A stretch of DNA of 64,000 bases from Actinostola sp. cb2023. Lineage: Eukaryota; Cnidaria; Anthozoa; Actiniaria; Actinostolidae. This document shows positions 45,801-58,485 of this stretch, one piece after another. Each line of letters opens with the position of its first letter. Positions within the stretch are counted from its first letter, which is position 1. Position numbers and translations under genes: made by a program. The stretch is from positions 251,001 to 315,000 of the forward strand of contig JAUJYZ010000881.1 of assembly GCA_033675265.1 (NCBI GenBank), given 5' to 3'. The notes below the pieces were generated by a model. The model searched no databases. It worked only from the letters and a program-made list of their open reading frames with translations, and had not been told where the DNA came from.

Positions 45801-46985
45801 GCAAGCGTCAAAAATGAACGAAGGAAATGCCCAGGATGACGAAAAGTAATAAAGTAGTTTATAAACAGATGCTCCAGCTTTGGTGACAACACTTCATTGT
45901 TTTATTTCCAAAGAAACTTCTTACATAAATGGAACCTTTCAATGGCGGATCCAGGGGGGGGGGGGGGGGGTTGGTGGGGACCCCCCTGTTATACCTGAGG
46001 TTCAATTGATTGTTATATCCTAGAATCTAGTTTGCTACAGGTTTGAAGTAAATTTTGTATGAATACGTTTGGATCCCCCCCCCCCCCCCTCCCCCTCAAA
46101 AATCCACGTTTTTAAGGATAAGCAAATGGTTGCTCATTCACTGTAATCGAAGTCTAGTTACTATGAGTCTATTTACACTAACCAGCTATAACAGCCTTGG
46201 AGGTTATTTTATGTTTAGCGAAAACCGAGGCGGAAAATAAGTCTGTGTTCAAGTTTTCTTAGGCCCCGTCGATATGTATATATTTTTTCATTGAAAAGTT
46301 TTGCGTCCACACGAGCTTTTTCGAATGTTTTTTACTGAACCGTCTAATTTTGAAAAGCGTTTTAGAAATACTCCGCTTTCCAATCGAAAAATATTCGTTT
46401 TTAAATAAAAACGTATGTGTGGACTGTAGTTTAATATACCACTAAAACTGTCAGAAAACATGGCCCGAAAAACAAAAAATTAATTATGATAATCAAATTT
46501 GATGGATTTTATCCGAAGTTTATGGATGGGTGGATGGATCCAATTATTTTTAATTACAAAACAGGAATTGCTTGACACGGTTTATTTTAGCACCTTGATC
46601 AAAAGTTGCATCGTTAAATACATAATAAGTAGTAATGATATGTAAAATATTGAGCCCAACATTCAAAATATGCTGACAGACTTTGTGTTAATTGTTCGAA
46701 CTGTTTTCCCCCTCAAACTAATTAGATTTGCTCACACGATCCATCATAAAGCCGCGGCCACACAGGCGATTTCAGTTTACTTGCTAGTAGTATACCTCCT
46801 CCCTCTTTTAGCACATTTTTGGGGAAGGGTGGTCATATGGACTTTGAACCATGACGTCACCAGTCAACGTAATGGATCAAAGTCCATATGACAACCCCTC
46901 AAAAAAGGTGTTACATGGGGAGGGGTATACTACTCTCTTTTAGCACCTATTGGGGAGGGGTGGTCATATGGATTTTGAACCATGA
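45801..46985. other. Spacer with G and C homopolymers
   Basis: A poly(G) run at 45953-45969 and a poly(C) run near 46075-46090 bracket a ~100-bp inverse-like segment. GGTGGTCATATGGA is duplicated near 46829 and 46959 around a foldback. No gene. Confidence 0.5.
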
Positions 46986-47530
<545 letters not shown>

Positions 47531-47550
47531 AACTCCACGCCACTGTAGTT

Positions 47551-47690
47551 GCCTCGGTAGCTCAGTGGGTAGAGAACCTGTCATGAAATCGGGGTGTCGT
47601 GGGTTCGAATCCCGCTCGAGGCGTCTGATTTTTCCCGAACATTTGTTCTGTATATTCCTCATTGGTTTCCATTTCTATTCTTATCATAGT
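47551..47690 (+). mobile_element. tRNA-derived SINE
   Basis: 47551-47622 has a tRNA shape: acceptor GCCTCGG with TCGAGGC, A box TAGCTCAGTGGGTAGAG, B box GGTTCGAATCC. The D stem has a mismatch and the anticodon arm is irregular (extra bases in CATGAAATCGGGG), so a functional tRNA is unlikely. A non-tRNA tail follows (TTTTTCCCGAACATTTGTTC). Pol III promoter boxes look intact. Confidence 0.75.
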
Positions 47691-49818
47691 TCTTTATCAG
47701 TAATTATTATTATCATTATTATTATTAATAGGAGACATTTTTCAAGAACGTCTGGTATTTTTGACATTCAATTGCGAATAAAATTAACAATCATTCAAAG
47801 TTTGACATTAAATATATTTCAAGATGACATTTCATCAAAGTTCATAACTTCAGTGATTAACTGATGTAGCGTGTGTGAATTAGGGCTTAGTAATTATTAA
47901 GTACCTCGGTTTATATGCCACAGCTTTATCGAGTATTATCATATTCATTAATAATTCATGAGGAAAACACAATAGAAATCATAGCCGTGGAAGAGCTTGT
48001 ATTTCTGATCATTGATTTTCTCGGCCAAACTTACTGGTATCTTGAAAATTATAGTAAAACAAGATTTTATTCATGTGTGGATATGATAAGTCCGATACAA
48101 TATTCGCGTCCGTGTTGTATGAGATCTACTCGCCTTTGGCTCGTGATTGAACATTTCATACAACAAGGCCGCTCATATTGTATCTATTACATAAATCGAA
48201 ATCGAAATCGAAATAATGTTCCAATACACTTCATTGCACAAGCCATACTCTAAGTGACATCAGTTAATAATAATAATAATCTTTAATGTCTGAGGATGCC
48301 TAGATCACTGTAAGTGCTTTTCACTAAGGTCCTAAAAGAAAATGTCAAAAATAAATAAATAAAAATAATTACAATAAAAACTATAAAAAATTATTGCTGA
48401 CGCAGCGAGCGAGCCTGAGCGAGCGAGCAAGGAAGCAATTCTAATTCATTCACATAGGCAGAAAAAATCTCGATTTTTACCCGGCATGCAGTTTCCAAGA
48501 ACCATCATGCAATTCTCAAGAACCATCATGCAATTCTCAAGAACCATCATGCTTTTCGCACCAACTCCTACATACGCTATAGCCTGAAGTGAGTTGTTTT
48601 TGCGATGTCGTGCCCAAAATATGTGTCCCTAATTAATTTGTACATGTGTATGTTTCTTTAGCCGGTATATCCTGACTCGTAAGCCCATCAGATACCGTAT
48701 CTTGTGCTTTTCGTGGGAATTGTGTAGTTGAAGATCACCGTATTTGAGCTGATTAGTGCCGGCTGACCGTGTGTCAGTTTCACGTGTGAAATATTCGCAT
48801 TGAAACCTCAACTAGACGCTCATAGAGCGTTAACTCGGCGTGTAGGATGATCAGCTGGAACTCCAGGCAATCTCTAGCCCACATCCTCTGTTTTTGTCTA
48901 ATAGTTTTGGCAAAATTGTTTTGGGCCGTTAATTTTTAAGCGTTGGGCTTCCTGTGGTACGCTCAATTGTATTTTGTACTGACTGCAGTTCGATTTTCGC
49001 TTCAGGAATGGGTTTTAAGAATATCGAATTCCTAATGATACTCAAGATATAAAGATTAGTAGTTGTTTGAGTGCTGTGAGGTGTTTAATTTAGGATAAGA
49101 GGTCTATTTAGTGTGTTTTGGGATCGATATATTTTGAGTGCTCACAAGGCAACAAGTCGTGCAAGTCCCGTAATCGATCACTTGGTTTCAGCCGAAAATA
49201 AAATACTTTCTCGATTCGCTCAATCAAGAGCTTTTGATATGTAATAGAATGGCAACCTATCAGTATTCTGACCTGCTTTCAGGTCGTTTACTCCGCTAAC
49301 GGACCAGGAAATCAAATTTTTTTTCGAACGCTCTTCCTGGGTTTCCTGTGGCCGGGATGGAATGGACACTTCTAACACTAAAAAGCCTATTTTAAAACTC
49401 GGCGTCTGCCACAGGCATTCCACGCCGAGTAATTAGAAGTAATATATTAGTTATTCATAAGCTATCCACTTTTTCAAATAGACAAATACTATTCAAAACA
49501 AAGAAAGGTAGACTCGCCTAATAATTTGCATACTTGTCACTTTTGATAAAACAAAACATTTCATAACTGGCTAGACACTCAATCTTTTGTTGTCTTTTGT
49601 TACTTTGCGTCGAATATACACTGACAGCTAATTAGTAGTGTTCAGGTTTATTGGAATCACTCTAAGCTCTCCGGCACCAACTCTTTTCCACAACTACTAT
49701 AAACAATGCATTCACCGTCAGCATTCACTGCTGTTAGGTAGCCTAGTATAAAATATAACAAATAGTTCGTGTATTTGAAAGAGAAGTCTCCTTCGAACCG
49801 TAAAGAATGGTGTATACT
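47691..49818. other. Repeat-derived spacer
   Basis: No gene recognised. 48492-48555 has three copies of a ~23-bp word (CAAGAACCATCATGCAATTCT). GCGAGCGAGCCTGAGCGAGC lies near 48404. GGGCTTCCTGTG occurs near 48947, and GGGTTTCCTGTG near 49339. The 112-codon frame at 47915-48253 looks like MITE sequence, not protein. Confidence 0.45.
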
Positions 49819-50834
49819 ATGAATGCCTCGTCGTTTAAATTCCCAATTGTTAACTCGTCCAACGGAACTTCTAATGATGGTATGTGTTTGTTTCGGCTTA
49901 TTTACTAATCTTTATCGCATCGCTGATTGGGAACTCCGTGACGTTTCTGTCATCATCAAAGAAAAACTCGTAAGGAAGAATGCACATATCTTCCTTCTGA
50001 ACATGGCCATCGCTGACTTGATGGTCACGGTCGTCTACATGCCTAGAATGGTGGTGATGATGCTCTATGGAAACTCCTGGCTCGTTACTGGAACATTTGG
50101 ACTTGTTCTCTGCCGTGTTGTACCTTTTCTGCACCATCTTGCTATCTTGGTGTCAGTCTTTACTATTCTGGGTGCCACAATTAATCGATTCTGTGCCATG
50201 GTGTTTCCACTTCGTAACATAATGACTCGAACTGTTACCAGAATCATCGTTTTTGGCACATGGCTCGTGTCAGCAACTCTGCGCTCTCCTTACCTCATTG
50301 CTCCTAAGCTAGTTCCCAAAGGTCCCGATTTCCTGTGCTTTAAGAATCTGTCTCTTGTATTTGGAAAAAGCATCGAGGTATTCCACAATGTTAAATTATG
50401 GTTCACCAAAATTATGGTGTATTTTGTACACCATTGCAGTGATACACCTGAGAAGAAACAAAGCCGTTTACGTTGGTGCATCGAATGACGCCGCGCAAGA
50501 AAGGAGAGAGAAAGCCTCTCGGAAGCTCTTGAAGCTCTTCATCGATGTGAAAATCTGTTTTATCTGGTGTTTGTTTGTCTACTTTTTCGTTGACACTTTC
50601 TTCTACCGCCCCCACCCATGCGAGTTCATATTCTTTTGCTTCTTTCTGGCCCACAGTAACAGCGCCATCAATCCTTATGTTCTGGCTGTATTTAATGATC
50701 GTTATAGCAACGGATACAAACAGATTTGGGAAAATTTCATTTTGTTTCGTAATAATTTAAAGTCATCTCGTTCACAACCATCTCTTGAGACAACTCCTGA
50801 AGTCCATGAAAACGAAGTAACTACACATCTGTAA
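49819..50834 (+). pseudogene. Decayed class A GPCR with several frameshifts
   Basis: Starts MNASSF with sequons, but TM1 (LIFIASLIGNSVT) lies in another frame. A one-base deletion then follows within TM1, and another frameshift falls around ECL2/TM5 (50340-50470). TM3 reads NRF rather than DRF, losing the conserved Asp. The 3' part is open: KLFIDVKICFIWCLFVYFF, NSAINPYVLAVF, and a Ser-rich tail to TAA at 50832-50834, with AATAAA at 50847. The central part (49955-50290) is nearly identical to the intact copies, hinting at gene conversion. Confidence 0.88.
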
Positions 50835-50948
50835 TTTAGTTAGTTTAATAAAGATGTAACAGGGAAAGAAAACAGAACTGACTTATGTTCCAATTGAGAT
50901 CCAAAATTTGAAGAGAGCGTGTTTTTGATAGTGATGCTTTTTTTCTTA

Positions 50949-51012
50949 ATAATAATAATAATAAAATAAATAAATAATGGTAATAATAATAATAACAATA
51001 ATGATAATAATA

Positions 51013-51043
<31 letters not shown>

Positions 51044-51083
51044 AATAAATAAATAATAGTAATAATAATAATAACAATAAGTA
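50949..51083 (+). repeat. AAT microsatellite
   Basis: AAT/AAATA runs with TAATGG interruptions, directly 3' of the decayed GPCR. Confidence 0.9.
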
Positions 51084-51094
51084 ATGGTAATAGA

Positions 51095-51228
51095 ACTGAG
51101 TGGAGTGCAATTTGGTCTGAAATCATACGAGTGATTACAAAATTGCACGACCGCGTAGCGGGAGTGCAATTTGTTATCACGAGTATGATTTCAGACCAAA
51201 ATTGCACGACACGAAGTTCAATTACCTA
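51095..51228. mobile_element. Short foldback
   Basis: TTGGTCTGAAATCATAC pairs with GTATGATTTCAGACCAA; GAGTGCAATTTG occurs twice inside. Confidence 0.75.
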
Positions 51229-51606
51229 TTAATCATATTCATTTTGAAATCTTTTCAAATACACTCGTTATATTTACATGTAGGTGGTAAGTTGCAATAA
51301 TAAGAATAATTTTGATGCCTAAAATACAACTCTTTCATTCTAAATTACAAATTACTTTTTATGAAGAATCGTTTGAATTTAATAAAATTAGAGTTTCTGT
51401 GCGAAAATAAAAAAAATAAAAAAAATGGTGCAATTAATGATCCAAAATAGTGCAATTAATGATTTAATCGCACCATTTTTAGCCAATCAGATTGCAGGAT
51501 TTACTAGTTTTCAAAATGAATATGATTATAATAATAATAATAATATGAATAATAATAATAATAAAATAAATAAATAATAGTAATAATAATAATAACAATA
51601 ATAATA

Positions 51607-51640
<34 letters not shown>

Positions 51641-51763
51641 ATAAATAAATAATAGAAATATAATAATAACAATAATAATAATAATAATAGTAATAACAAT
51701 TATAATAATAATAATAACAATTATAATAACAATAATAATGGAAACTTTATTTCATGTAATAAC

Positions 51764-51798
<35 letters not shown>

Positions 51799-52319
51799 TA
51801 ACAATAATAATAATAAATTCTTAAAAATGCATCAGTAAAACTTACGCCTCTATGCTTTTTACATACCTAAAATCATAAAAACAATTAAAATAAATAATGT
51901 CTTCATGGTATCTCATAATTTTTAAGAATTTCGTCAACTTTGAAAATGTGTCACTTTCATAACCCTGAAATGGCCGCGATGGCCGCAAGCTTGGTTAATA
52001 AGCAAATTTACTGCAAATGAACAATAACAATAATAATAATAAATTCTTAAAAATGCATCAGTAGCCGTTAAAACTTCACGCCTCTATTTCTCGCGTGAAT
52101 TAATTCGGTAATTACATACTTTACACCTCTTTTAAGAAAAAAAAAAAAGAGAAAAAAAAAACATAAAATTTAAAACCTGGACTTAATAATGTCTTTGGTA
52201 TCTCTGAACATGTGCCAAAATGCAAATCGCACAACGTGCATTGCCATCCTTAATAATAATAATACGTCTTTATTGAAAAAATATCCTTGGATTGACAAAG
52301 AGCTTTTGTCTGCTTTTGT
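51229..52319. repeat. AAT-rich spacer
   Basis: AAT/AAC microsatellites at 51526-51815 and duplicated blocks (AAATTCTTAAAAATGCATCAG at 51815 and 52042; ACGCCTCTAT). No gene. Confidence 0.7.
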
Positions 52320-52683
52320 CATTCAAACGAAGGTTATTTCGTAACACCTTTTCAAAAGACATCTCTGAGGAGTTTCAGGTGCTCAAAAACTTCGCAGCGT
52401 TTATTTCAAGATCAAAGCTCAAACAAGCGTTTTGAACATTCAAACGAAGGTTCTTCCGTTATAAACTGCTCAAAAGACATATCTGTGAAGTTTTTGGCGC
52501 CAAACTGAAAAACACTTCGCAGCGTTTATTTCAAGATCAAAGCTCAAGCAAGCGTTTTGAACATTCAAACGAAGGTTTTTCCGTTACAAACTTCTCCAAA
52601 GTCATCTCTGTGGAGTTTTTGGCGCCAAACTGAAACAAATTCGCAGCGTTTATTTCAAGATCAAAGCTCAAGCAAGCGTTGTG
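52320..52683 (+). repeat. ~120-bp tandem repeat upstream of GPCR, three copies
   Basis: CATTCAAACGAAGGTT begins copies at 52320, 52438 and 52562, and each ends TTTCAAGATCAAAGCTCAA and AAGCGTT. The last copy ends about 50 bp before the GPCR ATG, so it may lie in the promoter or 5' UTR. Confidence 0.88.
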
Positions 52684-52734
52684 GCCTCTGTTTTGGCGTC
52701 TAGAGAAGACGTTGTCAAACTCTACGAAACACCA

Positions 52735-53745
52735 ATGTTTGTGAACTTAAGTCGAGGACCACTCTTGCCAACTTTGCCTCAAGAAGTTCTCCTTCCGAAC
52801 TCATCTTCGAACTTGACATCAAAGAGCAAAGTATGTTTTCCAGACGCTTCGTTTCTCCGTGCTTCAGCGTATGGGATAATCTTAGTAGTTGCGCTGGTGG
52901 GAAACTCGGTCAATGTTGCTGTCATCGTGAAAGGCAAACTTGTAAGAAAGAATGCACATCTCTTCCTTCTGAACATGGCCATCGCTGACTTGATCATCAC
53001 CGTCGTCTACATGCCAAGAATGGTGGTGATGGTGATATATGGAAGCACATGGTTCGTTACTGGAACATTTGGACTTGTTCTCTGCCGTGTTCTATCTTTT
53101 CTGCACCATCTTGCTATCTTGGTGTCAGTGTTTACTATTCTGGGTGCCACAATTGATCGATTCTGTGCCATGGTGTTTCCACTTCGTAACATAATGACTC
53201 GAACTGTTACTAGAATCATCGTTGTTGGCACATGGCTTCTGTCAGCAATTCTGCGCTCTCCTTACCTCATTACACCCATATTGGAACCACGAGGCTCAGC
53301 GTTTGTTTGTAGTACAAATCTGAAAGCTCTCTTTGGAGCCCATGTACATATCTATGAGAACATTTTGCTATTGATCTATTGTTCGTGTCTTCTCATTACT
53401 GTTGTTCTGAACGCCATTACGATAATCAGACTGAAGAGATCCAAAACAGGATCACCTAACGGTACTTCAAGAATAAGAAGACAAAAAGCAGCTGAAAAGC
53501 TTTTGAAACTCTTCATCGCTGTGACAATATGTTTTATCTGCTGCTGGTTTGTCTACTTTTTCGCCGACATTTTCTGGAATCGACCGTTTCCTTGTGAGCT
53601 GACGTTTTCCCGCTTCTTTCTGGCCCACTGCAACAGCGCCATCAATCCTTGTTTGCTTGCTGTATTTAATGATCGTTATAGCAACGCATACAAACAGATT
53701 TGGAAGAAAATTATTTCCCTCTGCACCAAATGTAATTCACAGTAG
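52735..53745 (+). CDS. Class A (rhodopsin-like) GPCR, intact, 336 aa
   Basis: Single exon. ATG 52735 gives MFVNLSRG; the frame stays open to 52681 but only with a GTG there. Sequons NLS, NSS, NLT. TM1 GNSVNVAVI, TM2 NMAIADL, TM3 Cys and DRF, ECL2 Cys in FVCSTN, TM6 CFICCWFVYFF, TM7 NSAINPCLLAVF, C tail ending CTKCNSQ with possible palmitoylation cysteines. ECL2 resembles the minus-strand pseudogene at 11.3 kb (PRGSAFVCSTNLK), while the tail matches the 59.3-kb fragment. The end corresponds to an internal position of the 23.5-kb receptor, which reads on for 15 more codons. AATAAA lies at about 53802. Confidence 0.93.
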   Translation: MFVNLSRGPLLPTLPQEVLLPNSSSNLTSKSKVCFPDASFLRASAYGIILVVALVGNSVNVAVIVKGKLVRKNAHLFLLNMAIADLIITVVYMPRMVVMVIYGSTWFVTGTFGLVLCRVLSFLHHLAILVSVFTILGATIDRFCAMVFPLRNIMTRTVTRIIVVGTWLLSAILRSPYLITPILEPRGSAFVCSTNLKALFGAHVHIYENILLLIYCSCLLITVVLNAITIIRLKRSKTGSPNGTSRIRRQKAAEKLLKLFIAVTICFICCWFVYFFADIFWNRPFPCELTFSRFFLAHCNSAINPCLLAVFNDRYSNAYKQIWKKIISLCTKCNSQ

Positions 53746-53789
53746 TCGCCATCGTCACCTAGCGTCGATGAAAACGTAGTAACTACACA

Positions 53790-53956
53790 TTTTTAAATGA
53801 CAATAAAAAATAAATAAATAAATAAATAATAATAATAATGATAATAATACAGTAATAATAAAGATATTAATACAGTAATAATAATTATAATAGTAATAAT
53901 AATAATAAACATTAATAATAATAATAATAATAATACAGTAATAATAATACAGTAAT

Positions 53957-53991
<35 letters not shown>

Positions 53992-54065
53992 AGTAATAAT
54001 AATAATAGTAATAGTAATAATAATACAGAAATAATAATAATAATAATAATAACAATAATAATAAC
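53790..54065 (+). repeat. AAT/ACAGTAAT microsatellite
   Basis: AAT runs with TACAGTAAT interruptions, 3' of the GPCR. Confidence 0.92.
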
Positions 54066-54239
54066 CCCCTTCCCCCAATTGATATACTTCAGCGGCAACG
54101 TAATGAAAGTTTACAGCCGAGTGAGTGATCCCAAAATTGTCCCAATGTCATCCCTATGACTCGTGGATTACATAATCCAAGAAATAAAAACTATATGTAT
54201 ACGTGCTTACTATCTAAATACTAGTCGTATCTAATAACC

Positions 54240-55527
<1,288 letters not shown>

Positions 55528-55815
55528 AGTGAAGTGCTGCGAGTTGAATTAATTGCATTCAGATTCATTCTACAATGTACATTGCAGGCAAACAATAATG
55601 ACACGAGATAACATACATACATCTAAATTTATTTGATATATTTATTAACTTTCAAATGTAAGCATAAATCTCTTTTGATTTTTTTATCTCACATTGAAGT
55701 TCATTGGTGTCTGCAGTGTGAAACTCAACTGGTACAACTTCAAATACCATACTATATATATATCATATGTAATAATAGTTGTAGTTCAAGACTTTAGAAT
55801 TGATTCATTGGTTTA

Positions 55816-55867
55816 TTGCTACAGGTCTGTTTCATATGATCATAAAATGACCACACTCATCAGGCAA
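55816..55867 (-). ncRNA. Hammerhead ribozyme, Penelope-type minimal form
   Basis: On the - strand: stem I TTGC, core CTGATGA (55857-55863), stem II GTGTGGTCAT/ATGATCATAT with a 3-base loop and all ten positions paired (three as G-U), core GAAA (55830-55833), stem III ACA/TGT with loop GACC, H17 = A at 55820, stem I GCAA. All conserved core positions are present. The predicted cut lies between 55820 and 55819. Minimal hammerheads of this shape are known from the terminal repeats of Penelope-like elements, and this one lies about 70 bp downstream of such an element's stop codon. Activity is not shown. Confidence 0.8.
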
Positions 55868-55935
55868 GTTACAATGAATGACCGTTAATATAACGCTGGC
55901 GTTTAAAATAGAATGGTTGCTAGGTGATAATTGCG

Positions 55936-57095
55936 TTACATAATTTTAAAGTTTCTGAGTGTATATCTGTTTCGGTGGGGACATGGACTTGCTAATTCGT
56001 TGCGTTTGTTTAGGGTACATAAATATTTTTTACAGATGATTGTGAATTTTTCGCTAAGGCATAAGTTACATTTTTTGTTTATATTATTGTATGGTTGGCA
56101 TTTCTTAATTATTTTCCACTTTATGTTAAATGTTTTGTCAGCGTCTTTTAAGTTCCATATGTGTTTAGAAAGTTCTGTTTCGTTTCTTATTTTATTGTGT
56201 CGGAAGGAGGTCTTGTGGTTTCTGTATCGTTCTTTAAAGCTTGATGCAAGTCCAACGTAAGTTTCTGTTGACGTTTCCGTTTTTACTGTTGCTTGGTAGA
56301 CTACGTTTGTCTGGAGGCATTTTCCGTCGAGGGGGCATTCAGGTTTTTTTCTGCAGTTGCATTCTTTGTCAGGCTGTTGTGTTGGCGTTGCTGTGGCATT
56401 GGAGAGTGTTCTTTTGTTGTGTGAAGCGATGATGGTTTTCATGTTTGGCATGCACGAGTAGCTAAGTTTAAGTGTGTGTCTGTTGAAGATTTTGTGTAAG
56501 GGATGGTCTTTAGGGAAGCATTTGTCTACGGCGTTGAGGAACTTTTTACCAAGGTTGGTTTTAACGTTGGAGTCCCATGGAGGATTGTACCACGTGATGT
56601 TCCTTTTTCGGTTTTTATTTCTCTGTCTTCTTTCGTTTGGTTGTGGATTAAATGTTAGTTTGTGGCTGTATCCGCTTTCGTCTAGTGCTTTCTGGTAAGG
56701 GTTTACAGTTTCGTTGAATACTTCTTGATTAGATGAGATGTTTGTTAGTCTTTTATTAATGTTTAGTGGGATGTTTTTTAGTAGTGTTGGGGGATGATTG
56801 CTTTGTCTGTGGACGTATAGAAGCTTGTTGTTGGGTTTCATGTATGGTTTATAAGTTCCGTTTGTCAGGTTAAAGGTTACGTCTAAGAAGTTCACGATCT
56901 TCTTATTTGCGTCTATTGTGATCTTTAGGTCGTTTGCTTTGAATATTTTGGTGACTTGTTTTTTGATGTTTTCAATTTCTTTAGGTGTAGCTTTTCAAAC
57001 TATCAAACCGTCGTCTCGGTAGAGGCCTATTTTGTCTTGTAGCTTTGGCGTGATTAGTGACAGGATGTATAGACCTATTAGCTCACATATATATA
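55936..57095 (-). mobile_element. Penelope-like element, 5'-truncated, RT end plus GIY-YIG nuclease
   Basis: The - strand encodes [12 protein letters not shown], then the catalytic YRDDG of a Penelope-type reverse transcriptase near 57020-57040, an in-frame TGA a few codons later (56996-56998), and an open 319-codon stretch from 56895 to 55936. The latter holds the RT thumb (NFLDVTFNL), a Cys-rich linker (CNCRKKPECPL), and a GIY-YIG domain: VVYQATV, TYVGLA, the Arg helix FKERYRNHK and ELSKHIW with the catalytic Glu. Most of the RT is missing, so it is dead. The GIY-YIG part looks well preserved. Confidence 0.9.
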
Positions 57096-57520
57096 TTACA
57101 GAAGGTTCTACACTGTGAGACTGATGTCTTGGAGTATGCCAAGTAAATTAATGTACAGTGAACTTGTCATAACGTATTAAAAAACAGCGGTTTGTATTTT
57201 ATAATTTTAATTGCTTTTTTGTAGATTACAATAACACGACTTCTAGATTAAAAACTCTCTTCCATACATACACCTATTTGCATAAATGTTGTCGGGTTGA
57301 AATTGTAGAAAATTATGACCAGAAGGAAGTATGGGAATTTACGAGTCTCGAGTAACATCGTTCAATCAACAATCTTACTATCAATACTTGTCGTATTTTA
57401 GCTGAATAGTTCTTCAGTTTTGAAAATCTCGACAGCATTCCTTTTATCTGCATGTAGCGTGGTTCAGTTACTCTTTACCCAGACATGCTTGCGGTCGTAC
57501 TTCAATGATATAGAGGATAT
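57096..57520. other. Spacer without gene
   Basis: Near 57280 a half-end of the 30048-30325 foldback family (GTTGTCGGGTTGAAA) is visible. Nothing else recognised. Confidence 0.4.
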
Positions 57521-57650
57521 TACATGGGCGCGCGGAGATACGAATTTTATCTTCGAGTGTTGATGATATCTCTCACGAGTGAGCGCAGCGAACGAGTGAG
57601 AGATATTCAACACGAGAAGATAAAATTCGTATCTCCAAGCGCCCATGTAA
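57521..57650. mobile_element. Foldback repeat
   Basis: ATACGAATTTTATCTTC pairs with GAAGATAAAATTCGTAT, and ACATGGGCGC with GCGCCCATGT. The apex holds ACGAGTGAGCGCAGCGAACG. Confidence 0.8.
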
Positions 57651-57654
57651 TGTT

Positions 57655-58485
57655 CTGTTTATTATATAGATATCGATGAAATATCAGGATCAAGAAAAAC
57701 TTCAACTAACAGCTTTATTGAACAAACATTCCGCTATATTATTCTTATAGATATAACATGTAACGTAAGCCGGCTATGAAATTGTCTGTTCGAACAACGA
57801 CTAAAGCTTTTAAAAGTGATGATAAAGTACGTTAATCAACAATTGAATGTTTTAGCTCAAATAACAAGAAAAAGAACACAGTGATTTGCCGTAATTTGCA
57901 CGACTTAAATGGCGTTCAACACTAGAAAGAATTCCTCGAAGAGAAGTCGGTTCGTACTCTTCCCCCATCTTTGTTCTTGCAGCCACTATGAATTGGCTTA
58001 AGTAAACGTTAAGTTCATGAGGTGGAATCTTCTCTATTTCTCTGTCTTCTCTTCGCTCTTCCTCAAGAAATTTCTTGACGAGTTTTAGGTCGTAGTGAGT
58101 TTTTTTCTTTGTGTTTTTGTTTTCCTCTCCTTGAATTAATTTGTCGACATCGCTATCAGTAACATTGAGAAATCTTCCCGCATCTTGCTTAATTTCTTCT
58201 CCTTCAATTTGTGGTAGGAGATTAATATCGAAATAAGGTAATAAAAAGATCATCACAGTTGTCCTTCAAGATTGTTTTGGCTGCCATTTTGATCAGAAGA
58301 AACAAATTCGCGCGCAAAGGCGCCGAAGAAACCATTAAAGTGTGATTGGCTGATAAGAGGGTGGTCATGGCAACGGTGATATCTTCACATGTGAAGGATA
58401 AAAATGATATCTTCACTGCGTACGACATTTTAGACACAGGAGAAATCCTGATATTTCATCGATATCTATATAATAAAATAGAGTT
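57655..58485. mobile_element. TIR-flanked element carrying a Crypton-like fragment
   Basis: TTATATAGATATCGATGAAA with the following ATATCAGGAT is inverted at 58447-58485. Between the ends lie a coding fragment and regulatory-looking inverse words (CTTCACATGTGAAG). No transposase of the element's own. Confidence 0.65.
57852..58256 (-). CDS. Crypton-derived DUF3504-type N-terminal fragment
   Basis: A 134-codon frame ends in EEYEPTSLRGILSSVERHL, followed by SRANYGKS. The pattern of acidic linker, LNVYLSQFIVAARTKMGEEY and PTSL..I.SSVERHL is that of the N-terminal helical domain of Crypton-derived proteins (ZMYM/QRICH1/KCTD1-like, DUF3504 neighbours). The recombinase core with its Tyr is absent. 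A stop follows shortly after, so it encodes at most a truncated DNA-binding-type fragment. Family call from memory of the motif. Confidence 0.5.
   Translation of the reverse strand: MMIFLLPYFDINLLPQIEGEEIKQDAGRFLNVTDSDVDKLIQGEENKNTKKKTHYDLKLVKKFLEEERREDREIEKIPPHELNVYLSQFIVAARTKMGEEYEPTSLRGILSSVERHLSRANYGKSLCSFSCYLS

Noticed and set aside
47551..47622. Functional tRNA gene
   Set aside because: D-stem mismatch and extra bases in the anticodon arm make cloverleaf folding poor; a SINE head explains it better.
47915..48253. 112-codon frame at 47.9-48.25 kb
   Set aside because: Contains inverse-repeat-like segments around CTCGCCTTTGGCTCGTGA and a CGAAAT repeat; looks like MITE sequence.
56241..56698. 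Plus-strand frames over 56.2-56.7 kb
   Set aside because: Antisense shadows of the Penelope GIY-YIG coding region.
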